NCBI RefSeq assembly: GCF_031177825.1 | Contig: NZ_JAPSKE010000011.1 | Span: 62,001-126,000 of the forward strand | Direction of reading: 5' to 3' | DNA: 64,000 nt | DNA from: Paenibacillus sp. | GTDB taxonomy: Bacteria; Bacillota; Bacilli; Paenibacillales; YIM-B00363 | Shown: one piece after another, positions 50,701 to 59,400 of the stretch | How positions within the stretch are numbered: position 1 is the stretch's first letter | Layout: each line of letters begins with the position of its first letter | Position numbers and translations under genes: made by a program | Notes under the pieces: model-generated | Told to the model about the DNA's origin: nothing | Seen by the model: only the letters and a program-made list of their open reading frames with translations | Databases searched by the model: none

Positions 50701-51588
50701 TTGCTCCATAGACCATCGCTCGGCCGGAAGGCGTTCTTGTTATCCAACAACGCCTTCCTAACCGTAACGGCCGTTCTCTGCTTGCTGCCGCTCGTCCATG
50801 TACTGGCGCTGTCGTTCAGCTCGAGCTCCGCGGCGACGGCCGGCTACGTGACGCTGTGGCCGGTCGGCTTCACGCTAGCTTCCTATGAGTTCGCCCTGGG
50901 CAAGCCGGAATTTTTGCAAAGCTTCTCCGTTTCGCTGCAGCGTGTCGCGCTTGGCGCCGTCATAAACATGTTCATGACGGTCATCGTCGCCTATCCGCTG
51001 TCGAAGGAGACGCGTCAATTCCGGTGGCGAACGGTATATGTTTGGTTTTTCGTGGTGACGATCTTGTTCTCCGGCGGACTCATCCCGAGCTTCATGGTAG
51101 TTAAACAGGTGGGGCTGTTGGATACGTTGTGGTCGCTCATCCTGCCGGGGGCGGTGCCGGTGTTCAACGTCATCCTGCTGTTGAACTTCATCCGCTCGCA
51201 GCCGAAAGAACTGTTCGAAGCGGCCTTCGTGGATGGGGCGGGACATTGGAGCGTGCTGTGGACCATCGTCGTTCCGCTCGCTAAGCCGGCGCTGGCCACG
51301 TTGCTGCTGTTCACGTGCGTCGGCCACTGGAACGCGTGGTTCGACGGCCTGATTTATATGAACCGTCCGAGCGGGTACCCGCTGCAGACGTATTTGCAAA
51401 CCGTCGTCATCAACCGCGATCCGAGCCTCATGACGACGCCGGAGGAACTGAAGGCTTTATCTCAAATTTCGGACAAGACGACGAAGGCGGCTCAAATTTT
51501 CTTGGCGTCGCTGCCGATCTTGATGGTGTACCCGTTTCTTCAGAAGTATTTCATTCAAGGCATCACGCTGGGCAGCGTGAAAGAGTGA
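50701..51588 (+). CDS. sugar ABC transporter permease (LplC/YtcP type)
   Basis: This is a 295-residue second permease of the importer, with six helices and the EAA loop at about 180 (FEAAFVDGAGHWSVLWTIVVPLAKP). The N terminus LLPLVHVLALSFSSSSAA and the final FLQKYFIQGITLGSVKE are hallmarks of the LplC/YtcP group. The start is a TTG with GGAGG 8 nt upstream. The next gene follows after 15 bp. Confidence 0.94.
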   Translation: MLHRPSLGRKAFLLSNNAFLTVTAVLCLLPLVHVLALSFSSSSAATAGYVTLWPVGFTLASYEFALGKPEFLQSFSVSLQRVALGAVINMFMTVIVAYPLSKETRQFRWRTVYVWFFVVTILFSGGLIPSFMVVKQVGLLDTLWSLILPGAVPVFNVILLLNFIRSQPKELFEAAFVDGAGHWSVLWTIVVPLAKPALATLLLFTCVGHWNAWFDGLIYMNRPSGYPLQTYLQTVVINRDPSLMTTPEELKALSQISDKTTKAAQIFLASLPILMVYPFLQKYFIQGITLGSVKE

Positions 51589-51603
51589 GGAGCGAATGCG
51601 ATC

Positions 51604-52743
51604 ATGACGAAAAAGGTGCAAACGGCCGCCTACTACTTCCCGAACTATCATCAGGACGCAAGGAACGATCGATGGCACGGGAAGGGCTGGACGGAATGGG
51701 AATTAATGAAGCGCGCGGAGCCGCGGTTCGAAGGGCATGAACAGCCTAAGATCCCGTTATGGGGATACGAGGACGAAGCCGATCCGGCCGTCATGGCTCG
51801 GAAAATCGACGCGGCGGCCGACCACGGCATCGACGCGTTCCTCTTCGATTGGTATTGGTACGAAGACGGCCCGTACTTGCAGCGCGGCCTCGAGGAAGGC
51901 TTTCTCCGAGCGCCGAATGCGGATCGGTTGCAATTCGCGCTCATGTGGGCCAATCACGATTGGATCGACATTCATCCGCTGACCCGCGCGCTCCAGCCGC
52001 CGACGCTGGCGCCGGGCGCCGTGTCCGAGAAGGCGTTCGTCGAGGCGACGGACCATATGATCCGCGCTTACTTCTCGCACCCGTCTTATTGGCGCGTGAA
52101 CGGGGGCTTGTACTTCTCGATCTACGAGCTGATGAATCTGGTCGGAGGGCTCGGCGGCCTCGAGGCGACGAAGCGCATCTTCCGGGGGTTCCGCTCGCGC
52201 GTCCGGGAAGCGGGGCTCGGGGAGTTGCATCTGAACGCGGTCGTGTGGGGCGTGCAAATCTTGCCCGGCGAAGAGAAGATCGAGCGTCCGAACGAGCTGC
52301 TGACCGAGCTCGGCATCGATTCCGTCACCTCGTACGTATGGCTGCACCATGTCGGCCTGCCGGAATTTCCGGTCACCGATTACGGATGGTGGACGGAGCG
52401 GTCGCTCGCGAAGATGGAGTCGCTCGCCGCCGACTATCCGGTGCCATACTTCCCGAATGTGACGATGGGTTGGGATACGAGTCCGAGAACGGTGCAATCG
52501 GATACGTACGAGCCGATCGGTTATCAATACATGGCGACCGTCTCGGGCAATACGCCGGAGCGATTCGAGGAGGCGCTGCGCCGGACGAAGCGGCTTGCGG
52601 AGACGGCGGCCGAACGCGGCGAAGGCTTGCCGATCGTTACGATCAACGCATGGAACGAGTGGACGGAGGGAAGTTATTTAGAACCGGACACGAAGCACGG
52701 GATGGGATATTTGGAAGCGGTAAAGAGGGTATTCGGAACATGA
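51604..52743 (+). CDS. cytosolic WbsX/GH99-like protein
   Basis: This is a 379-residue protein with no signal peptide. The N terminus AAYYFPNYHQD...WHGKGWTEWELMK, the middle HGIDAFLFDWYWYEDGPYLQ and the C-terminal INAWNEWTEGSYLEPD are the landmarks of the WbsX family (GH99-like barrel). The WNEW dipeptide Glu pair matches the catalytic region of GH99 endo-alpha-mannosidases. Its place as last gene of the importer operon suggests it breaks down the imported oligosaccharide. Family members near O-antigen genes have been called glycosyltransferases, but a hydrolase role fits better here. GAGGAGCG lies 7-8 nt upstream of the start. Confidence 0.85.
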   Translation: MTKKVQTAAYYFPNYHQDARNDRWHGKGWTEWELMKRAEPRFEGHEQPKIPLWGYEDEADPAVMARKIDAAADHGIDAFLFDWYWYEDGPYLQRGLEEGFLRAPNADRLQFALMWANHDWIDIHPLTRALQPPTLAPGAVSEKAFVEATDHMIRAYFSHPSYWRVNGGLYFSIYELMNLVGGLGGLEATKRIFRGFRSRVREAGLGELHLNAVVWGVQILPGEEKIERPNELLTELGIDSVTSYVWLHHVGLPEFPVTDYGWWTERSLAKMESLAADYPVPYFPNVTMGWDTSPRTVQSDTYEPIGYQYMATVSGNTPERFEEALRRTKRLAETAAERGEGLPIVTINAWNEWTEGSYLEPDTKHGMGYLEAVKRVFGT

Positions 52744-52745
52744 GA

Positions 52746-52790
52746 GAAGGCCCCTCGTTCGCGGCGGAACAACGCGGACGAGGGGCCTTC
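52746..52790. terminator. shared inverted repeat between convergent genes
   Basis: Thirteen-base arms GAAGGCCCCTCGT / ACGAGGGGCCTTC with an inner GCG/CGC pair. Neither side has a strong T-run, so efficiency is unclear. Confidence 0.6.
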
Positions 52791-52795
52791 CTCGA

Positions 52796-53803
52796 TTACG
52801 GCCGAACGCCGAACGCGTCGGCCAGCAGCTCGTACGAGCGAATGCGGGCGGCCTGATCGTATACGGGCGTGACAACCATGAACTCGTCGGTCCCGTATCG
52901 CTCGCCGGCGGCGAGCAGCTCCGCCTTCACCCGCTCGGGGGTGCCGACGAACCGGCGCTGACGGCCGAACCGGATGCGCTGCAGGTCGTACTCCGTGTAC
53001 GGGTAATCCTCCGCCGTCGCGACGGACGGCAGCTCCCGAAGCTCCTGTCCGAGCTCGAGCTTGAGGAACAAGAGGTCGGAGCTGAACGCAAGACGGTTCG
53101 CCTCCTCCTCCGTCTCGGCGCAGATGACGAGCACCGCGGCGAGCGACATCGGCTCTTTCAAGTACGCCGACGGCCGGAACGATTCGCGGTATAGCCGCAT
53201 GGCGCGTTCGCCCTCCGTCACGCCGAAAAACTGCGCGAAACCGAACGCGAGCCCTTGCCGCGCGGCGATCCGGGCGCTCTCGTCGCTCGAGCCGAGCAGC
53301 CAGACGCTTGGGGCCGTCGGGATCGCAGGCATCGCGGCGAGCCGCGCGAACGGATGATCCGCCGGCAGCGCGTCGTGCAGATAGCCGACTAAGTCGGCGA
53401 CCTGCTCCGGATAACGGTCGATGTCGACGCGCTTGTCCTGCTGCAGCGCCCGCGACGCGATCGGCATGCCGCCGGGCGCGCGGCCGAGGCCGACGTCGAT
53501 GCGCCCCGGGTGGAGCGCTTCGAGCAGGCGGAAGTTTTCCGCGACCTTATAAGCGCTGTAGTGCGGCAGCATGACGCCGCCCGAGCCGAGGCGGATGCTC
53601 GACGTATGCGCGCCGAGATGCGCGAGCAGCACCTCCGGGCTCGAGTGGGCGAGCATCGGCATGCCGTGATGCTCCGACACCCAGAACCGCGTATATCCGA
53701 GCCGTTCGGCCTCCTGCGCGAGCCGCGTCGTCTCGTCGAGCGCGTCCCTCGCGGTTCGGCCTTCCCCGATGTGCGATTGATCCAGTACGCTTAATTTCAC
53801 CAT
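52796..53803 (-). CDS. LLM class flavin-dependent oxidoreductase (luciferase-like)
   Basis: This is a 335-residue TIM-barrel protein of the bacterial luciferase-like superfamily, probably FMN-dependent. The N terminus KLSVLDQSHIGEGRTARDAL, then FWVSEHHGMPMLAHSSPEVLLAHLGAHT, HYSAYKVAENFRLLEALHPGRIDVGLGRAPGG and a late GTPERV are typical of the MsnO8/YceB-like group. The substrate is not known. ATG 53803 has GGAGG about 11 nt upstream and matches family starts; an extended form to 53833 would overlap the next gene. It probably forms an operon with the methyltransferase upstream (26-bp gap). Confidence 0.9.
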   Translation of the reverse strand: MVKLSVLDQSHIGEGRTARDALDETTRLAQEAERLGYTRFWVSEHHGMPMLAHSSPEVLLAHLGAHTSSIRLGSGGVMLPHYSAYKVAENFRLLEALHPGRIDVGLGRAPGGMPIASRALQQDKRVDIDRYPEQVADLVGYLHDALPADHPFARLAAMPAIPTAPSVWLLGSSDESARIAARQGLAFGFAQFFGVTEGERAMRLYRESFRPSAYLKEPMSLAAVLVICAETEEEANRLAFSSDLLFLKLELGQELRELPSVATAEDYPYTEYDLQRIRFGRQRRFVGTPERVKAELLAAGERYGTDEFMVVTPVYDQAARIRSYELLADAFGVRP

Positions 53804-53829
53804 TCGCCGTGTCGCCTCCTTACTCCTTA

Positions 53830-55239
53830 TCAAGCTCTAATGCGGCGAAGCCCCTTCGGGTAGAAATTCTTAATCGTTCCCTTCGATTCCTTGCCCCAGC
53901 CGAGGGGATAGCCGTCGTACGTGACGGCGAGCCAGCCCCGATCGCCTTCGCTCGGCAGCGTCTCCCCGCGCAGGTACGCGTCGACGGCGCGTTCGCCGGC
54001 GTCTCGCAGCTCGTACCGGTGACGGAACCGCTCCGCCGGCAGGGCGAGCGCCAACGCATGGTTCGGCTCGAACCGGTCCTTCTTCAGCTCGCCGAGATGG
54101 AACCCCGACCGGACGACGCGCAGGCCGGCGAGATCCGGACATTCGTCCGGCAGCCGGTACAGCTGGGCGCCCAACAGCAGGAAGTCGCCGTCGATCGTCC
54201 CGGCGAGCGCCTGCGCCTCGAAGGCGCGGAACAGCGCCAGCTGCTGGCGCGATGGGCCGCTGCCGGGGGAGGGGCCGCGTCTCGCCGCGGCCGGCGCCGG
54301 CGCTTCGCCGCGCTTGACGAGCTTCGCGGCGAAGTGCCCCTCGCCCCGCACGCGATGCGGCCACAGCCGCGCCGTCCGCGCGAGCCGCTCGTCGCCGGAC
54401 GCGGACCACGCGGGCACGCCGGCGGCGACGCCGAACGCGTGCGGCATCGGCAGCGGCTCGAGGTCCGGGAAGCGCGACAACAGCGCCTCGATCGCCCGCT
54501 CGTTCTCCTCGGGGGAGAACGTGCAGGTCGAGTAAACGAGCGTGCCGCCTTCCTTCAGCATCGCGTACGCGGCGTCGAGCACCGCTCCTTGCGTTCGCGC
54601 GCAGGCGGCGACATGCGACTCGCTCCAATACGAAGCCGCCTCCGGATCCTTGCGGAACATCCCTTCGCCGGAGCATGGCGCGTCGACCAAGATCCGGTCG
54701 AAGAAGCCCGGCAGCCGCGCCGCGAGCCGCTCCGGCGTTTCGTTCAGCACGAGGCAGTTCGTTAGGCCGAGCCGTTCGACGTTTTCCGATAACGCCTTGG
54801 CCCGCTTCGCTTCGTATTCGTTCGCGACGAGCAATCCGAGGCCCGCCATCGCGCCGCCGAGATGCGTCGTCTTGCCGCCGGGGGCGGCGCATAGGTCGAG
54901 CACGCGCTCGCCCGGCTCCGCGCCGAGCTGCGCCGCCGGATACATCGCGCTCGGCTCTTGCATATAGTACAGCCCTGCCGCATGGTACGGGTGCTTGCCG
55001 GGGGATACATTCGCGGCCGTCTCCGCGTCGCAGGACAGGCCCGTCTCGCACCACGGTACGGGCGTCGTCTCGAACGGCAGCGCCCGCGCGAGCGTCTCGG
55101 GATCCGTCTTCAGCGGATTCGCCCGCAGCCCGACGGCCTTCGGCTCCTCGTAGCTTGCGAAGAGCGCGGCGGCTTCGGGGCCGAGAAGATTTTCCATTTT
55201 CGATACGAACGCTTCCGGCAGCTTCTCCGTCGTCGTCAC
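53830..55239 (-). CDS. RsmF-like 16S rRNA (cytosine-C5)-methyltransferase (NOL1/NOP2/Sun family)
   Basis: This is a 469-residue RNA m5C methyltransferase. The SAM site is VLDLCAAPGGKTTHL. The two catalytic cysteines lie in DAPCSGEGMFRKDP and VYSTCTFSPEENE. An N-terminal RNA-binding part (about 1-75) and a C-terminal RsmF/PUA-like domain (about 330-469, GWGKESKGTIKNFYPKGLRR) match the RsmF/YebU layout common in Bacilli. The start is a GTG at 55239 with GAGGTG 8 nt upstream; an in-frame ATG at 55275 lacks a site. Confidence 0.92.
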   Translation of the reverse strand: MTTTEKLPEAFVSKMENLLGPEAAALFASYEEPKAVGLRANPLKTDPETLARALPFETTPVPWCETGLSCDAETAANVSPGKHPYHAAGLYYMQEPSAMYPAAQLGAEPGERVLDLCAAPGGKTTHLGGAMAGLGLLVANEYEAKRAKALSENVERLGLTNCLVLNETPERLAARLPGFFDRILVDAPCSGEGMFRKDPEAASYWSESHVAACARTQGAVLDAAYAMLKEGGTLVYSTCTFSPEENERAIEALLSRFPDLEPLPMPHAFGVAAGVPAWSASGDERLARTARLWPHRVRGEGHFAAKLVKRGEAPAPAAARRGPSPGSGPSRQQLALFRAFEAQALAGTIDGDFLLLGAQLYRLPDECPDLAGLRVVRSGFHLGELKKDRFEPNHALALALPAERFRHRYELRDAGERAVDAYLRGETLPSEGDRGWLAVTYDGYPLGWGKESKGTIKNFYPKGLRRIRA

Positions 55240-55346
55240 TGTAAAACACCTCGGTTTATGCTTATTGCTTCCCATGATATGATGATTTCATCGAAAAAAC
55301 AAAGGCGCCCCGTCTTAGCGGACCGGGTCGCCGTCAGGAGGAACAG

Positions 55347-56360
55347 ATGGAGACGGTGCTTATTACCGGCGCGGCCGGGTTTATCGGATACCATACGGCG
55401 GAGAGGCTTCTGCGGGAAGGGGTCCGCGTCGTCGGCATCGACGACATGAACGATTATTACGACGTGGGGCTGAAGCGCTCGCGGCTGGAGCGGCTGGGCG
55501 CTTCGGAACGGTTCTCGTTCGTGGAGGGTTCGTTCGCGGACAAGGGGGTCGTGGATCGGCTCTTCCAAGTCAACGCGTTCGATTATGTCGTCCATCTCGG
55601 CGCGCAGGCGGGCGTCCGATACAGTCTGGAGCGGCCGGACAAATACGTGGCCTCCAATCTGGTCGGCTTCGCCAATATGCTTGAGGCGTGCCGGCACCGC
55701 GGGGTGAAGCATCTCGTCTACGCCTCGTCGAGCTCGGTGTACGGGGCGAACGTGACGATGCCGTTCCGCACGACGGACCCGGTCGACCATCCGGTGAGCT
55801 TGTACGCCGCGACGAAGAAGTCGAACGAGCTGATGGCGCATACGTACAGCCACTTGTTCGGATTGCCGACGACGGGGCTGCGGTTCTTCACCGTTTACGG
55901 CCCTTGGGGCCGACCGGACATGGCGTATTTCTCGTTCACGCGCGACATCCTCGCGGGCAAGACGATCCGACTGTTCAACCACGGCGACATGCGGCGCGAC
56001 TTCACGTACGTCGACGATATCGTCGAAGGCGTCGTGCGCGTCATGCGCCGCGTGCCGGCGCCGAACCCGGCGTGGGACCGCGAGCATCCGAACCCGAGCG
56101 GCAGCTATGCGCCTTACAAGGTGTACAACATCGGCAACAACGAGCCCGTCGCGCTCGGCGAATTCGTGGCGACGCTGGAGGACTTGCTGGGCGTCAAGGC
56201 GGTCGTCGAGTACGCGCCGATGCAGCCGGGGGACGTGTACGCGACGTACGCGGACATCTCGGAGCTCGAGCGCGACGTCGGCTTCCGCCCGAGCACGCCG
56301 CTGCGGGAGGGGCTCGGCCGGTTCGTGGAGTGGTACCGGGGGTATTACGGTCAAGCGTAA
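55347..56360 (+). CDS. NAD-dependent epimerase, UDP-glucuronate 4-epimerase-like
   Basis: This is a 337-residue extended short-chain dehydrogenase. The NAD loop is ITGAAGFIGYHTAERLL. SSSSVYGANVTMPF, YAATKKSNELMAHTYSHLFG (Tyr and Lys catalytic) and RFFTVYGPWGRPDMAYF are signatures of the CapI/LspL group that converts UDP-glucuronate to UDP-galacturonate. It would feed cell-surface polysaccharide. GGAGGAAC precedes the ATG. The leader contains a hairpin (GGCG-CCCG / CGGG-CGCC). The gene is divergent from the rRNA methyltransferase. Confidence 0.9.
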   Translation: METVLITGAAGFIGYHTAERLLREGVRVVGIDDMNDYYDVGLKRSRLERLGASERFSFVEGSFADKGVVDRLFQVNAFDYVVHLGAQAGVRYSLERPDKYVASNLVGFANMLEACRHRGVKHLVYASSSSVYGANVTMPFRTTDPVDHPVSLYAATKKSNELMAHTYSHLFGLPTTGLRFFTVYGPWGRPDMAYFSFTRDILAGKTIRLFNHGDMRRDFTYVDDIVEGVVRVMRRVPAPNPAWDREHPNPSGSYAPYKVYNIGNNEPVALGEFVATLEDLLGVKAVVEYAPMQPGDVYATYADISELERDVGFRPSTPLREGLGRFVEWYRGYYGQA

Positions 56361-56490
56361 TCCACGAGCGCGAAATAAATAGTAATCGCATGAAATTTCG
56401 TGTCAAATTGTAACGCAGTTCCTATTTTTTATGACGGTCGCATGATAAAATCTAGTATTATTTATCCAATGTCATAAGAGAGTAGGAACG

Positions 56491-59400
56491 ATGGATATGA
56501 GAGGATTCAAGAAGTCGATGAGTCTGTGTTTGGCCGTCGCGATATCCTTCGGGACGGCGTTGCCGTGGACTCAACCGCGGGCGCTTGCCGAGGATTCCGG
56601 TTCCGCGAAGGTGACGCAGGCTGCGGCGGGCGAGGATTTCATGGCCGCTCGGAAATCGGACGGCACGGTATGGACCTGGGGAAATCCGAGCGACGTTACC
56701 GGTTATTACGAGCATCCTTCGCCGACGCGCAAGCGAGGATTACCATCCATTAAGGAAATCGCGACGACGCAATCGATGGTGTTCGCATTAACCGAAACCA
56801 ACGATTTGTACGCCTGGGGGGAAGGGTACTTCGGCGTCGGAAATTACTACAGCAACTCCGAATCCCCCGTCTTCGTCATGAGCGGCGTTGAAAAGATCGC
56901 CGCGGGACGGTATCATGCGCTGGCCTTGAAGGGCGGTCGAGTTTACGCATGGGGCACCGGTGCCGACGGTCAGCTCGGAGACGGTCTGTCCACGAGTACG
57001 GACACTCCGGTCGCGGTGATTACGGGGACCGGCGTGTTGACCGACGTAGTCGACATTGCGGCGGGCTATGAATCGTCTTACGCGATTACTCGCGACGGGA
57101 CGGTGTACGGCTGGGGGCGGAACTTCGACGAGCTGTCGAGTCCGGTCGCGATACCGATCTCGGAGAACGGGGCGTTCTCCTCCGGTAAGTTATACTCGGG
57201 CTGGAACGCCAATCAAGCGTACGTGGTGACCGTCTCCGGCGCCGTGTACGGCTGGGGAGACATGGGATATCTTCCGGACAGCCCGACGCCGCTGTCTTTC
57301 CCGGTCGCCGATGTCGAAGTGAAAAGCGTCTCCGCGGGCGACGACTTTGCATTGTTCCTCGATGCGGACGGTCAAGTATGGGGGATCGGGGATAACGAAA
57401 ACAAGGAATTAACGGATGCGGTCTCTTCGGCCGGGACCGCCGTTCCCGCCTTGCTGCCTTTGTCCCATACCGTTTCGGTCGCGGCCGGGATCGAAAACGC
57501 TTATGCGGCGAACGCCGACGGCGCGCTCTATACTTGGGGTTACGGATATCGGGGCAGTATGCGAGAGCAGAACGATTCGCCGCAGGTGACGGTCGTCCAA
57601 GAGATGGGCAAATCGCTGTACGTGCGCCTTGTGGACGGCGTAACAGGCCTACCGATCGAACGAGAGGATATATGGCTGGAGGTCGAACGAAATTCCGAGA
57701 TTACGGCGGGATATTCGGAGTTGGACGAGGGCACTGGGATCTATAGCTTCCATAATATTTCGGATGAAGCCCATACCCTGTACGTGAATTCGGAGTATGA
57801 TTTGGGCTATAAAGACGTCGAATTGCTCTTATCCGAACTGCCTGATACGGCGGAAGCCGCTCCGCTCGAAGTGAAACTCGTTCCCGAGTGGTACCCCGAG
57901 GAGATGGAATTCGTCGACCTAGATCCTCGCGAACATTACATTCAAGGAATTTTATATACCGACGCGTCGTATTCCGCTCCGGGAATGAAGTTCGAGGTAT
58001 TCTTCGTCGACTCTTTAGGCAGTCCGATCGGGTCGCCGCTCGTCGTAAGAGAGAGCTTCGGCGGCAATTTCTACATAGACGAGAAGGCGGTTCCGACCGA
58101 GGCGGAAGGACTGCGCGTGTATACGACGTTAGCGGGGGCGGGCGCGCGGTTGACGACCGAAAACTGGTTATTATTCACGGATGACCCGGTAGACGTTCTG
58201 CAGCTCAAGTTCCAAGATACGAACGGCGGAGAATATTACATCGAGCCCCATGTCGAATGGACGGATCCGGCTTCTACGGATCGATTCGTCGAATACGAGT
58301 TGTATCTGATCCAAGGAACTTCTTACCTTCCCTGGCTCGTGCCGCCGGGCGAAGGCGAGAGCCCGACGACGGAGGAACGTTATTCCTTCGGGTCTGAGCA
58401 GAAGACGCTGCTCAAGACGTATCCGATCGGGCAGGGAACGTATAATTACACAGTAACTGGAGAGAACGATTTCCGCGACTCTCAGCAATTCGCCGTTCGC
58501 ATGGTGGATGCCGAAGGCAACTATTCGGAGTTGTTCTACGCCCCGATCTTCGACAGCGTCGTCGATGAAACGAATGACATCTATTACGAGACGGAAGATG
58601 TCGGAGATATCGAAGATGTAATGTTTACGGATATGGACTCGGATCCGGACGAAGTCGGCGGCCGTCTCGTATGGAGGCCGTCAGGGAATGCCGACGGATA
58701 CGTCGTCTACTTCGTCAGCGCGGACGGTGACGGGGAAAAGATCGAACCGTACGCGCATATCGGATCCAACGATCAATATGTATTGGATATCCCGATGAAC
58801 ACGGCGCTTCCCGTTCCCGGGGCGCGATTGGCCGTATTCCCGGAAGACAACGGAGGTGTCGCTTATTGGGGAGAGGTCGCATCTACTCCCAGCGCACCAA
58901 ATTACGTTTCCTTCTTCGACACCGACGGACGACCGCATTCGATCGCAGGGCCGTTGTATTTCCAAGGCCTTTCGAAAACGAGCGGAATCGATCGTCACGA
59001 GGTGTTCTTCACCGACGCGTCGGGGAATATCATCGACGACGTCGAAGGCGATCCTGTTCCGATCGCTGCAGTAGAGCCGAACAATTACAAGGCTTATCAT
59101 ACGGAATATACCATTATGATCGGCGGAGAGAACGGAATTGCGCCCGTCGACATACCTGCAGGCGCGACTTTTCTCGGCGTGCGTGCCGTGGGCGCCGACG
59201 GCGCCGCTGGCAAGATGCGGGTGATCCGTTTATGGGACGACCGGCTGCTTCCCACCAGCTTGTCTTTCATCGATACCGATCCGGATGCGGGGGAAATCTC
59301 GCCTAAGCTGGTGTGGCGCATGGCGCCGGACGAAAGCGGCATCTCTACATATCAGTATTTGACAGATGCGGAATATGGCGAACAATTGCCTGGCGAAGCC

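Noticed and set aside
53870-55249. 459-residue minus-strand frame inside the rRNA methyltransferase gene
   Set aside because: Arg/Ala/Gly-rich shadow sequence without motifs; the other frame has both catalytic cysteine motifs.
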